Positions 23,401 to 30,599 of a stretch of DNA of 64,000 bases are shown one piece after another. The notes beneath the pieces were generated by a model. That model saw only the letters and a list, made by a program, of their open reading frames with translations, ran no database searches and had not been told where the DNA came from. The translations under genes were made by a program, and so were the position numbers. How positions within the stretch are numbered: position 1 is the first letter of the stretch; every line of letters begins with the position of its first letter. The stretch comes from Gordius sp. MW1. Taxonomy: Eukaryota > Nematomorpha > Gordioida > Gordea > Gordiidae. The stretch is from the NCBI GenBank assembly GCA_964036665.1, contig OZ038529.1, positions 6,494,501 to 6,558,500 of the forward strand, in the 5' to 3' direction.

Positions 23401-26400
23401 TTATACCGTTGGGAGAATCCATGATCATCAGCGAATTTCTTTGTAAACCCTTAAAATTGATTAAATTTAATTTATAAAATTTATTCATTTACAGCTATAT
23501 GTCATAAACTTAAAGAATAAATATTTTTGCAAACAATTGTAAACCATTATTTTCAAATAAGGCTCTGCAGAGAAATAAAAACCCTAACCTTTTTAATTGT
23601 TTACACTAGGGATGGAAATCTTAAAACCTTAAACGTTACGCAACCCAACCTTGTCTATTTAAAATAGGGTTTTTTAAATTGGACGACTAGAAATGCTCCT
23701 CTTTCCTTCCCCAGTTAAAGCATATGTGCTATTTAATATTGTGTTTTCATAATATGATAATTTTACTAATTATATGTGTGTCCCAATTTACATTTGAAAT
23801 TTTTTGGTTTTAAAACCTGCAACTAAATAGACTCGGGCCTTCGGCCCTCGTGGGAAGGGGGAGGGGGGAAGGGAAGGGGGAACGAAACTCATCTATACTC
23901 CGTATAAATGTATCATATTTGCTATGCAATTTATGGGCGAGAAAGGTGGGAAGGGACGAGAATGCCAATAGGTGGGATTAAATGCAAAATTATTAGTTAA
24001 TTATTAATTTAAACAAATATTTAAAAGGTTAAATGGTATTAACAAGAACAATATATTAATTTAAAAAATAAAAAAATTTGCCCTCGCCGGGATTCGAACC
24101 CACATCAGTAGAGGCATAGGCTTTTGTAGGGGCACAGGGACCCATATCAGTAGAGGCGTAGGCCCTTGTAGGAAAGGGCATAGGGTAATTATCAACGTTA
24201 ACCTAATATACCCAATTCAAAAACGAAAAAATAAAATTTCGAATTATTTGGCCAATCGTCATTTCTTCATTGGTCAGTAGCCAGCGGACGGTCAAAAATT
24301 CATATTATCAATGGTATTAACAAGAACAAAATATTAATTTAATTTAAAAAAAAAACGTCCTCTCCTGGGATTGAACACGAGCCTACAGGATACAAGCCGT
24401 GCGCTATAACCACTCACACCCTGCTGCTATTATAATTGTAGAAGTTTTTATGTTATTTATATAGATAACGATATTTCATCGGTCAGTAGCCAGCGGACGG
24501 TCAAAAAGTCATAATATCAATGGTATTCACAAGAACAAAATATTAATTTAATTTAAAAAAAATTAAAAAAATTCGTCCTCTCCGGGGATTGAATAAATTG
24601 CATAGCAATTAAAAATGTCTCTGCCTACCTGCTTTTTTATTTAATTAATTAACATTAAAGACTAGAAGTTAAAGTTTTATTTGTTATTTTGCTTTCCAAC
24701 AAATGCCCCCAGTAAATTAATACGGAAAAAATAAAAGATGATAATAATTAAAAGGTTAGGCTGATGCAAAGCCAAAAAATAATTAATTCTTATGATTTAT
24801 TATCAAATTTAAGTGATAAAATACTTACAAATCGGCCTGCCAAAAGGATAGCCTTCTATCTCATTAATTTATTTGCAATATTTGTAATGCCAAGGTATTT
24901 GTTAAAAATAACAAATGTTCGAATTGGGTTTGTAACATGGGGTAACCAAAATGGAAGGTGATAAATGCCTCAAAAAGAAGATTTTTTTGTATTTTTAGCC
25001 AATTTATTCAATATAAAATATATATGGAATTAAGGGTGGCTTTCCTTGTACCTGCCCATAGCTGCATCTTTAGTATGGCTGCAACTTCAATTATTACTTT
25101 TTAGGCCGCCTTTCTAATTCGCCAATTGAGTTTGTGAATATTCTATAGTTAGTAGTTGTGATCAATAATATATACGCGAGCGTAGCCTAGATTCAAATTA
25201 CAGGGGGGCAATAACGATTTAGTTAGAGGCAAAATGATCATATTTTTGTATTTTAGTCTTGACTATATTAAACTTAAAAAAAAATGGATTTAGAGGAGGC
25301 AGCCGCCGGGCGTAGCCAAGGAGAGCTGATAAGTTGGCCCGCGGTTTTTGTGCCGATTAATTCCTTTAAGGGGCGAGGGGGTGGAGCGCAATCGATCGAA
25401 AAGCTATGCCCCGCCCCCGCTAAGAAGGGTGGGGATGAATCAACTGCTGCTGCACTGTGTGAGGGAGGTTGTGTGTGTGGTGGCGGATTAGATTAACCCT
25501 GGCAATGAATTCGTTTTATGAGCGCTTGCGCTACGCATTTTTATCACTCACTGCCGCACTACTAAATTAACTAACGTTGATTTTGCAGCCGATGGCACTA
25601 GAATTTATATGCAGCTCTACATATTGTTTTCAAGAATAATTTTATCAAAATATTTTTATAACAAATTTGTTATACCTTTGTTAGAATATAGCTAATATTT
25701 AATTTCATACAATTTATCTCCCTTAAAAAACTTAGGAAGAACGTTTAGCTTGGTTGTGAGGCGATCCCTTCTAGGGGAGGGGATAGGGTAATTATTATCA
25801 ATGTTAACCTCATATACCAATTCATAAACGAAAAAAAATAAATTGCATAGCAATTATAAATTTCGATTTACAATTTGTTCTTTAATATAATAAAATAATT
25901 AATCGAAGGATGGATAATTATTAAAATATGCTTCTAATCGACCACGTGATAATAATAATTGCCCTCCTGTTTTTCGATTACAATTAAAATGGTTAAAATA
26001 TTATCGTTAAGTTACATCAAAGACTTTAAAGCAGTTATAAAAAGTTTATATATACATGTAATTTTTTTGATTAAATTTTTGACAAAATGCGAATTTTATT
26101 TTTTCTAAACAAAATTTGTTTTACTTTTGCCTCATGGAAAAATACACATATGGTTTAAATTTTGATTTAATATCATTATTATTTTAAAAAATAATTAGAA
26201 AGATACTTAAAAACAATTTAGCGAATGGTCATTTTTTTCATTGATCAGTAGCCAGGACACGGTCAAAAAGGATATAAATACATAAGAGGCGATTAAAAAA
26301 CGGAAAAAAAATTTCAAATCCCAATTTGGCCAATGGTCACTTTTTCCCATTGGTCAGTAACAATAGACGGTCTATAAATACATACGAGTCAAAAAAAACG

Positions 26401-28398
26401 AAAAAAAAATTTGATTCACACTTTGGCCAATGGTGATTTTTTCCATTGGTCAGCAGCCAACGGACGGCCAAAAAGTCACATTATCAATGGTATTAACAAA
26501 AAAAATATATTAATTTAAAAAAAAACGAAAAAAAAATTTTGATTTACACTTTGGCCAATGGTAATTTTTTTCATTGGTCAGTAGCCAGCGGACGGTCAAA
26601 AAGTTATATAATCAATGGTATTAACAAGAACAATATATTAATTTAATTTAAAAATAAATAAAAATTTTGCCTTCTCCGGGATTCGAACCCACATTAGTAG
26701 AGGCATAGGCTTTTGTAGGGACACAGGGACCCATATCAGTAGGGGCATAGGCATTTGTAGGGGAGGGCACAGGGTAATTAACAATGTTAACCAATTCAAA
26801 AAAAAAAAAAATTTCGATTTATACTTTGGCCAATGGTCATTTTTTCATTGATCAATAGCCAGAACACTGTCAAAAAGTAATATTATCAATGGTATTCACA
26901 AGAACAATATATTAATTTAATTAAAGAAAATAGAAATTTTGCCCTCTCCGGGATTCGAACCCTCATTAGTAAAGGCATAGTCTTTTGTAGGGGCACAGGG
27001 ACCCACATTAGTAAAGGCATAGGCTTTTGTAGGGGCATAGGGACCCATATTAGTAGAGGCGTAGACCCTTGTAGGAAAGGGCATAGGGTATTTATCAATA
27101 TTAACCTAATATACCCAATTCAAAGACGAAAAAATAAAATTTCGAGTTATTTGGCCAATGGTCAATTTTTTCATTGGTCAGTAGCCAGCGGACGGTCAAA
27201 AATTCATATTATCAATGTTATTAACAAGAACAAAATATTAATTTAATTTAAAAAAAATTAAAAAAAAATCGTCCTCTCTTTGGATTGAACTCAAGACCTC
27301 CAGGTCATAAAGCTGGCGCCAATAACTTGGTGAACGACGGGCGACGGACGACGGACGACGGACGGACAACAAAAAACGAGCCCATAAATTGCATAGCAAT
27401 TAAAATAGCTATAAGATGGGGGTAGCCAAGCACTCTTTATTTAGAACATTAATATTCTTAGCAAATTTATGGTTAAAATTAATATTTATTTTGCCCCTCC
27501 CTAAAACATTATAAAACCCTTCGCCTAACTCAAGCCTGGCAACGCCCCTGCTTATTAATGTAAGCATTAGTGTACCTTGGAAGTTGTTAGACGTGGCGCA
27601 ATCCATGGAAAAATTTAGTGCTAAAATTAAAAAGTAATTTTAATTAAATCTAAACCCTTCTAACGTATAAATATTATTAAGTTATGAAATATATTAAAAC
27701 TAAATTATTCCTTACCATAGGATTTAACAATTATGTTCACATTTACAATACTCGTCGTGATTTCGTCAGTCATAGCTGTTATAAAAAACAATAAGCCTTC
27801 AGAGAATTTTGTATAAGGATATTTTTAATTTGCTCCTTTTAAACCTTATTTAAAAAGTGTGTTTAGATTTTATTTAAGAGCTTTAATATTTTTTATCAAT
27901 GTTTAAGTTATAAATAAATGGCGATCCGGCGCGATTTTTCTTAACCCAGTCGGTTTTGAAATCTTATTTTCGGGGCAAAATTTCGGAAAATATTTTACAA
28001 TATAGATTTTAAACTTACTTTAGAATAAAAAAATTGATCATTATTTTATTAAAAACCTAAATGATAAATTTTATGCCTTAAAAGTATAGATTAAATAGAC
28101 AGCTTATTTTTTTGAGAGCTGAACAGAATATGAGGGCTTCAATAAAATCATTATCAAACAGCCTACACATATAGTTTAAGGCAATCTATAAAGTTTATTT
28201 ATATTTTATAAGAATATTATAAGAGATCAGCGACACATTTTAAGGCTTTTTTAAACTTATTTCTGATAAATTTATATATTTTTGTAAAATATATTCTCAT
28301 TTAAAGTTAGTAATAACAATATTTTTACCCGTTTGAAGGTAAATTGTGGATAGTAGAGTGATCCATAACATAGTCCCTCCGATTTTGAAGATAGGCAT
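8349..28398 (-). CDS. Secreted microexon gene (about 38 candidate exons; gene-level entry)
   Basis: Seen: an ATG exon coding a hydrophobic N-terminus, then a long series of short exons, each with AG acceptor and GT donor and nearly all 3n long in the same 1-1 phase, so any exon can be gained or skipped without a frame change. Junction codons never create stops. With exon 33 in its 21-nt form the sum is 1812 nt, about 603 codons plus stop. Exon sizes run 9-126 nt apart from a 330-nt exon, with introns up to about 2.5 kb. The product would be secreted or membrane-tethered, acidic, with repeated G-D-G-x-Y-M and ENPEPGTSQ units. Known: aphid bicycle effectors and schistosome MEGs share this architecture. 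Inferred: a fast-evolving secreted protein; I recognise no family. Introns host a mariner, Penelope, foldback, MITE and tRNA-like repeats. Exon-level entries follow; some exons will be wrong or missing. Confidence 0.75.
8501..8518 (-). CDS. Microexon gene, exon 37 (18 nt)
   Basis: Acceptor GTATATTTTTTAG, donor GTAAAA, phase 1-1. Encodes LEFED. Confidence 0.65.
8574..8597 (-). CDS. Microexon gene, exon 36 (24 nt)
   Basis: Acceptor GCAACAAATTCAG, donor GTAAAA, phase 1-1. Encodes SGPEAVQ. Confidence 0.65.
8760..8780 (-). CDS. Microexon gene, exon 35 (21 nt)
   Basis: Acceptor TTGTTTGTATTAG, donor GTATAA, phase 1-1. Encodes VANVVG. Confidence 0.65.
9435..9455 (-). CDS. Microexon gene, exon 34 (21 nt)
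   Basis: Acceptor TACTTTTATTTAACAG, donor GTATTA, phase 1-1. Encodes VGAAME. Confidence 0.65.
9555..9780 (-). CDS. Microexon gene, exon 33 (truncated by mariner, or a 21-nt exon)
   Basis: Donor GTAAAATT in phase 1 follows GFMTSFG. The frame stays open for about 75 codons upstream to the mariner edge (SQLAHFRGERVLLNEYY, STELCPQPMLLGF), more than expected by chance in this composition. Alternatively a minimal 21-nt exon (9555-9575) starts after ACCTATGTTATTAG. Which form is spliced cannot be decided from sequence. Confidence 0.5.
9781..10806 (+). pseudogene. mariner transposase relic (D,D34D), 5'-truncated
   Basis: One frame runs from 9781 with mariner text throughout: ESTAKKWFAKFKNGDFDI and KPRSGRPSEF in the helix-turn-helix half, TGDEK with the first Asp (10228), HDNARPH with the second (about 10499) and SPDLAPTDYHLF with the third. 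It carries stops at 9835, 10087 and 10237, and a one-base frameshift near 10723, after which MVKRWQEVVNSD follows in another frame to a stop at about 10804. About ten N-terminal residues are missing and no matching terminal repeats were found. Dead copy, lying within what looks like a coding exon of the microexon gene. Confidence 0.9.
10847..10880 (-). CDS. Possible 5' part of exon 33, cut off by the mariner
   Basis: Acceptor TCTGCTCTCCCTATAG followed in phase 1 by TLDLIEKILLK, open up to the mariner's 3' flank. With the mariner removed it would continue into the frame at 9780 (see exon 33). Exact junction not resolved. Confidence 0.4.
10925..11068 (+). mobile_element. GGGCGTACCCAGG MITE, right end lost
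   Basis: It starts CATGGGCGTACCCAGG, as in the MITE at 1346, followed by G-run and GGGCAAAACAAA modules and GGGCGGCCGCTTCCC. No matching right end or duplication was found, so it is a truncated copy. Confidence 0.6.
11515..11538 (-). CDS. Microexon gene, exon 32 (24 nt)
   Basis: Acceptor ACCTAGTTGTCCAG with a long pyrimidine tract, donor GTGCAA, phase 1-1. Encodes FMINEAK. Confidence 0.6.
11898..11912 (-). CDS. Microexon gene, candidate exon 31 (15 nt)
   Basis: Acceptor GTACAATTTACAG, donor GTGATA, phase 1-1. Encodes LATL. Confidence 0.5.
11987..12007 (-). CDS. Microexon gene, exon 30 (21 nt)
   Basis: Strong acceptor CTACTTTTATTCAG, donor GTATGA, phase 1-1. Encodes VQDAMS. Confidence 0.6.
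12321..12341 (-). CDS. Microexon gene, exon 29 (21 nt)
   Basis: Acceptor TACGATTCTGTAG, donor GTACTA, phase 1-1. Encodes LELLQA. Confidence 0.55.
12445..12760. mobile_element. Foldback element with 33-bp direct repeats in each arm
   Basis: A near-perfect palindrome. The arms (about 12445-12605 and 12610-12760) each hold three copies of GGCGCTAGAGCTATAGCAC-type text and meet at the centre in GCACATGTGG/CCACATGTGC. Non-coding; it lies in an intron of the microexon gene between exons 28 and 29. Confidence 0.8.
12844..12885 (-). CDS. Microexon gene, exon 28 (42 nt)
   Basis: Acceptor ATAAATTTTAG, donor GTTAAT, phase 1-1. Encodes DEYEFYAPQGPEE. Confidence 0.7.
12958..13017 (-). CDS. Microexon gene, exon 27 (60 nt, GDGQYM type)
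   Basis: Acceptor TTAATATATTAG, donor GTAATA, phase 1-1. Encodes IGDGQYMEPEAYEFSESEL. Confidence 0.8.
   Translation of the reverse strand, partial: TLVTDNIWNPKLMNLANLN
13475..13513 (-). CDS. Microexon gene, exon 26 (39 nt)
   Basis: Acceptor AATGCAATACAG, donor GTAAAG, phase 1-1. Encodes DGELSFYDNEPL, acidic with D-G-E, a shortened version of the GDGEYM exons. Confidence 0.75.
13858..13884 (-). ncRNA. Degenerate hammerhead-like core, inverted Penelope copy
   Basis: On the minus strand CCGAAGA, a GTCC/GGAC stem II with a 7-nt loop, then GAAA. This matches the hammerhead core CUGANGA...GAAA with U4 changed to C and one extra U before stem II. Penelope-like elements are known to carry hammerheads in their repeats. 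Confidence 0.45.
14208..14726 (+). pseudogene. Penelope-like RT tail plus GIY-YIG endonuclease domain
   Basis: Open over about 170 codons. It begins in the middle of the conserved RT C-terminal tail (VFITFPHPQYIPYSFI) and continues through a linker to LIYKITCNDCNNFYIGETKR, where the IYKI and FYIG strands form the GIY-YIG pair and the two Cys belong to the CCHH-type finger. RTRFKEHL supplies the conserved Arg, and the protein ends soon after SFFIRRLHPTLNE. The catalytic RT is lost (5' truncation), so the fragment cannot move itself. The start codon is not real. Confidence 0.8.
14770..14796 (+). ncRNA. Degenerate hammerhead-like core, Penelope 3' copy
   Basis: Same motif as at 13858-13884, on the plus strand: CCGAAGA, GTCC stem, GGAC, GAAA. 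Self-cleavage is doubtful because of U4C. Confidence 0.45.
14926..14994 (-). CDS. Microexon gene, exon 25 (69 nt, DEEYM type)
   Basis: Acceptor GTTATTATTATAG, donor GTTATA, phase 1-1. Encodes SSDEEYMDPNAYQLSEDF then SLPA. A second AG seven bases in would break the phase, which fixes this start. Confidence 0.75.
15324..15386 (-). CDS. Microexon gene, exon 24 (63 nt, GDGEYM type)
   Basis: Acceptor TTTGAAACTATAG, donor GTTGTT, phase 1-1. Encodes FGDGEYMDLNAFESSEDLPG. Clearly related to exons 25 and 27. Confidence 0.75.
16008..16034 (-). CDS. Tandem microexon 23 (27 nt)
   Basis: Last copy; the exon is unchanged but the donor is GTTAAT instead of GTAAAT, so splicing may be weaker. Confidence 0.6.
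16139..16165 (-). CDS. Tandem microexon 22 (27 nt)
   Basis: Same exon, splice sites intact. Confidence 0.7.
16270..16296 (-). CDS. Tandem microexon 21 (27 nt)
   Basis: Same exon with one synonymous change (ACG to ACA); splice sites intact. Confidence 0.7.
16402..16428 (-). CDS. Tandem microexon 20 (27 nt)
   Basis: Same exon, with acceptor TTAATATAG and donor GTAAAT intact. Confidence 0.7.
16543..16569 (-). CDS. Tandem microexon 19 (27 nt)
   Basis: Same 9-codon exon, with acceptor TTATATAG and donor GTAAAT intact. Confidence 0.7.
16664..16690 (-). CDS. Tandem microexon 18 (27 nt, ENPEPGTSQ)
   Basis: First of six in transcript order, phase 1-1. One synonymous change (CCT to CCG) relative to the others. 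Confidence 0.7.
16798..16821 (-). CDS. Microexon gene, candidate exon 17 (24 nt)
   Basis: Acceptor TTCACCTTTTAG, donor GTTTGC, phase 1-1. Encodes AKRQRLD, basic. Confidence 0.55.
16884..16925 (-). CDS. Microexon gene, exon 16 (42 nt)
   Basis: Acceptor ATTAATTTAG, donor GTAAGG, phase 1-1. Encodes NVYKRKLEDDSSS, with a basic KRK. Confidence 0.75.
17112..17150 (-). CDS. Microexon gene, exon 15 (39 nt)
   Basis: Acceptor AACGCTATTAG, donor GTAATC, phase 1-1. Encodes IEQPTSEDTPDE, acidic, again with a PTS core. Confidence 0.75.
17227..17274 (-). CDS. Microexon gene, exon 14 (48 nt)
   Basis: Acceptor TTGATTCAATAG, donor GTAGTA, phase 1-1. Encodes NDGEPQPGTSGNQEA; the PQPGTS core resembles the EPGTSQ unit of the tandem exons. 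Confidence 0.7.
17363..17589. mobile_element. hAT-type MITE in an intron of the microexon gene
   Basis: 227 bp with ends CATTGGCGTAGG and, inverted, CATAGGCGTAGCC. It is flanked by an 8-bp duplication CTATTATT (17355-17362 and 17590-17597). Interior of C/G runs and poly-T; non-coding. Same superfamily as the MITE at 1346. Confidence 0.8.
17862..17914 (-). CDS. Possible alternative terminal exon of the microexon gene
   Basis: After an acceptor-like GGTCTGGTCTAAG the phase-1 frame reads DTLFDARETLVITKNK then TAG. If used, it would end the protein after exon 13. No independent support. Confidence 0.2.
18011..18136 (-). CDS. Microexon gene, exon 13 (126 nt, Gly/Ala-rich)
   Basis: Acceptor ATATCTTTACTTTAG, donor GTTCGT, phase 1-1, 42 codons. 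It encodes a Gly/Ala/Thr-rich stretch (GAGATGGTGAAGAAASG) then an acidic segment AEDAEAEVVRQVME. The GC content is much higher than that of the flanking DNA, a clear coding signal. Confidence 0.8.
18208..18300. repeat. Repeat with terminal ATTGCTATGCAAT motif and tRNA B-box-like text
   Basis: AATTGCTATGCAATTTATGG followed by GGATTCAAATCTCGC, which resembles a tRNA T-arm. Short member of the repeat family described at 23830. A weak open frame across it is not a gene. Confidence 0.5.
18845..19200 (+). repeat. Half of the foldback repeat seen whole at 59640-60475
   Basis: Text such as GAAGGGAGGGCG, GCAAGTTATTTACGTTTAAA and AAAACTAAAAACACATTTGT matches one arm of the 59.6-kb foldback in the same order. 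Immediately before it (18775-18835) is a GGGCCGGGCCGGGCC terminus resembling a hAT end. Confidence 0.6.
19867..19875 (-). CDS. Microexon gene, candidate exon 12 (9 nt)
   Basis: Acceptor CCAATTTTATAG, exon TAGCGGGAG, donor GTGAGC, phase 1-1. The donor is strong. Confidence 0.45.
20031..20042 (-). CDS. Microexon gene, candidate exon 11 (12 nt)
   Basis: Acceptor TTGCTAACTTAG and a perfect GTAAGT donor bracket 12 nt (codes VVI plus split codons), phase 1-1. Confidence 0.5.
20130..20138 (-). CDS. Microexon gene, candidate exon 10 (9 nt)
   Basis: AG/GAACTACAA/GTAATA, phase 1-1. Plausible only because it fits the phase and lies next to two similar tiny exons. Confidence 0.3.
22238..22567 (-). CDS. 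Microexon gene, exon 9 (330 nt, largest)
   Basis: Acceptor ATTTATACAAG, donor CAG/GTATCT, exactly 110 codons in phase 1-1. The frame stays open to a stop at 22122 if the donor is not used, an alternative 3' end. An open stretch this long is unlikely by chance in such AT-rich DNA. The product has a basic amphipathic middle (YIIYLEKLIVRSKNSLSP) and a NQTCFCNLIYN segment with a Cys pair. No domain recognised. Confidence 0.65.
22809..22892 (-). CDS. Microexon gene, exon 8 (84 nt)
   Basis: Strong acceptor TTTTCTTATTTACAG, donor GTAATTTG, phase 1-1, 28 codons open (ISKTQSDNDTRTKDSYQI, then IPYESNLNL). Confidence 0.7.
23061..23099 (-). CDS. Microexon gene, candidate exon 7 (39 nt)
   Basis: Donor GTAAAG is good. 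Three AG acceptors lie close together; only the one after AGTAGAG gives an open 1-1 exon (WSPRFQSKSNMT), so the start is uncertain. Confidence 0.45.
23378..23449 (-). CDS. Microexon gene, exon 6 (72 nt)
   Basis: Acceptor AATCAATTTTAAG, donor GTATTAATT, phase 1-1, open frame FTKKFADDHGFSQRYKTYG followed by KKDQ. Basic and aromatic composition. Confidence 0.65.
23830..24620 (+). repeat. Composite repeat array unit (terminal ATTGCATAGCAAT family), first block
   Basis: Begins CTCGGGCCTTCGGCCCTCG with GGGAAGG runs and TTTGCTATGCAATTTATGGG. It continues with modules CTCGCCGGGATTCGAACCC (tRNA T-arm-like), GGCATAGGGTAATTATCAA and GGTCAGTAGCCAGCGGACGG, and ends near TTGCATAGCAATT at 24598. Inserted in an intron of the microexon gene. 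Confidence 0.75.
24365..24432 (-). repeat. tRNA-derived SINE head
   Basis: On the minus strand GTGTGAGTGGTTATAGCGC (A-box-like) is followed about 25 nt later by GTGTTCAATCCC (B-box-like), then GGAGAGG. The spacing suits a tRNA-derived promoter, not a working tRNA gene, since the acceptor stem does not close. Confidence 0.55.
24829..24852 (-). CDS. Microexon gene, candidate exon 5 (24 nt)
   Basis: Consensus donor GTAAGT; acceptor GATAGAAG is weak. Phase 1-1, encodes YPFGRPI. Accepted mainly for the donor and the fitting length. Confidence 0.4.
25052..25096 (-). CDS. Microexon gene, candidate exon 4 (45 nt)
   Basis: Acceptor GCGGCCTAAAAAG (weak pyrimidine tract), donor GTACAAGG, phase 1-1, open frame IIEVAAILKMQLWA. 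It lies in a stretch of unique DNA between two repeat arrays. Confidence 0.5.
25735..27405 (+). repeat. Composite repeat array, second block
   Basis: Four or more imperfect units of about 330 bp with modules GGCCAATGGTCA, TCATTGGTCAGTAGCCAGCG, TATCAATGGTATTAACAAGA and CTCTCCGGGATTCGAACC. It ends in CGGACGACGGACG text and CCCATAAATTGCATAGCAAT. Non-coding. Confidence 0.8.
27576..27620 (-). CDS. Microexon gene, exon 3 (45 nt)
   Basis: Acceptor CTTTTTAATTTTAG, donor GTACAC, phase 1-1. Encodes LNFSMDCATSNNFQ. Confidence 0.7.
27716..27775 (-). CDS. Microexon gene, exon 2 (60 nt)
   Basis: Acceptor TTTTTTATAACAG, donor GTAAGG, phase 1-1, no stop. It encodes MTDEITTSIVNVNIIVKSY after the junction codon. 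One of the best-supported exons because both splice sites are strong. Confidence 0.8.
28329..28398 (-). CDS. Microexon gene, exon 1: start codon and signal peptide
   Basis: ATG at 28398-28396, then 23 codons plus one base before a GTAAAAAT donor. After MPIFKIGG comes the hydrophobic run TMLWITLLSTIYL, typical of a signal peptide core. It ends in phase 1, which fixes the phase of every later exon. A 5' UTR presumably lies upstream; no promoter could be placed. Confidence 0.75.
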
Positions 28399-29149
28399 GA
28401 TAACTTTTTATAAGGACGAGAATGAAGTATTTATCTTTAAAAATTGAATAAATACAAGATAATATCAATATGAGATTGTTTCCTTTTTATTCAAATGGCT
28501 ATTGAATTTTTGTAGGTACGTGATGTTTTTCCAATACAGTGTATTAAACGCGTGAACTTATAAGTTTTATTTTTCCTCTTATTTAATTTTAATAAAGAAA
28601 AAAAATTAACTCTTTTTGTTTGCTTTTGGTAGTTCATATTACACGTGTAAGTTCAGCGAACTGAGTACACCTTTATGAAATAGTCAAAATAAAGTTGCAA
28701 ATAGTAAAACTTTTCCCAAAACTAAAATTATGTTATTTTTAACCTTCCGCTATTTAGTATTTACCCAGAAGAAAAATATAAAATATCATAGCAAGTTTTT
28801 TCAATTGTTAATCTATCAAACTACATTCCTAAGAAATTAAAACTTGTATTTTGAGCCCGACCCAGTTCATTATACAAATATATTATATAATATCCTTCAA
28901 AACTCGACTAAGCAAAATGATTAAAAAATTAATTGAGAAATCATCTATTAATGTTGGTTATGCCAAGCAAACATTTATTTTTAAAAACGCGGTAGTTGAA
29001 AGCAGCTTAAGCTCAATGTTAATGTAAAGCCGATAACAACCCATTAATTGCTAACCCCGACACTAAATATTATTTCTCGACATTTAGGACGATGGGCGTA
29101 GATTGTTCAACTCTTTTCGGTTCATGCAACAAAATTAATGCTAAAAACT
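28399..29149. other. Upstream region of the microexon gene
   Basis: No ORF or repeat of note. A TATAAAAAG lies only about 10 bp from the start codon on the minus strand and is too close to be a promoter for it. The promoter could not be placed. The right edge is the 8-bp duplication of hAT-C. Confidence 0.5.
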
Positions 29150-29611
29150 AGTGGTGGGAAGAAGTTAGGTGGGGTTAACGCCCAGGTCAACCTTAGGCTA
29201 GGTTAGAGGTTCCTTGGAAACCTCGAAGGTCTTTAACCTCCGCCTCGAGGTTAGAGGTCAAAATTAACCTAAAAACCTCGAGGTCAATTAGAAGCTAAGA
29301 GCTTAGGTCAGAGCGCTTTATTAACCTAAACGCTTAGGTTATTTATTTTGACCTAGCCTAAAGCTTTAGGTTAATTTAAAAAAACCTTAGCTAACCTAAG
29401 GTCAATATTGTTTTAATACCGTAAAATTTCAGCTAAACTACGGTCTTTTAGCACGTTGTCTGCTTAATTTTGTTCATATTTAATATATAATCAAAATTTT
29501 AATATTTATTCCAATTAAAATTAAGTGAAATTTAACTAACAATTTAATATAATCTTAATTTATTTGAATTCTTTAATTTTGAAGATAAAAATTAAAGAAT
29601 TGGATTTTAAT

Positions 29612-30475
29612 ACATACCTACCTCTATCGAGTGTTTTATTTTTAATTGCCACCATTTTGTAACATATTCTTTTTGTGTCCAATGTAGCGTGACTGATAGT
29701 GGTTGTATTTCGCAACAAATTATTTGCTAAGTATTTTATTCAAATAATTAAGTAATTTTAGCATTGTTGCTAAGTAATATTTTATTCATTTGCTAAGTAT
29801 TTAATTCGTTTGCTAAGTTTTTTAATTAATTGTATTTGTAAGTTTTATATTCAAATGCTTAGTATTTTATTGATTTGCTAGTTATTTAAATCAATTGAGC
29901 TAAGCATTTATTGTTTTGCTAAGTTTTTATTTTGATATGCTAAGTTTTTTAATTAAAATGCTAAGTATTTTTTTTTTAATTTAAGCTAGGAATTTTAATC
30001 AAAATGTTGAGTATTAAAAAAAGATAATAATGCTTTAAAGCTAAAAAAGGGCAAAGTTTTAATGGTAAGATTTTCGAAAATGTTTAACTTTTTATTTATT
30101 AACCTAGCTTATATTTAAATACTTAGCAATACATTAAAATACTTAGCAAATAAATAAACAACTTAGCAAAACAATAATATGCTTAGCAAAATTCATTTAA
30201 ATACTTAACAAATTAATAAAATACTTAGCATTTGAATATAAAACTTAAAATTAATTTAAAAACTTAGCAAACTAATTAAATACTTAGCAAATGAATAAAA
30301 AAACTTAGCTACTACGCTAAAAATACTTAGCAGGTTGAATAAAAAACTTAGCAAATAATTTGTTGTGAAATAGAACCACTATCAGTCACGCTACATGCAC
30401 GCACACAAAAGGAGTATGTTACAAAATGGTGGCAATTAAAAATAAAACACTCGATAGAGGTAGGTATGTATTAAA
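29612..30475. mobile_element. Foldback element with GCTAAGTATTTT repeats
   Basis: Inverted ends ATACATACCTACCTCTATCG (29612 and, inverted, 30475). The inner parts are irregular repeats of TTTGCTAAGTATTTTATT on one arm and its complement on the other. Non-coding. It lies inside hAT-C. Confidence 0.75.
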
Positions 30476-30599
30476 AAGACAAGTCGCAATTTTTTTCTTA
30501 AAAATTAAGGAATTCAAATAGATTAAAAATATATTATATTTTTAGTTAAATTTCACTTCATTTTAATTGGAATAAATGTTAAAATTTCGATTATATTAA

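Noticed and set aside
28019..28056. Segment ending at a perfect GTAAGT donor, first taken as an exon of the microexon gene
   Set aside because: 38 nt long and, in phase 1, it contains a stop; no alternative acceptor fits.
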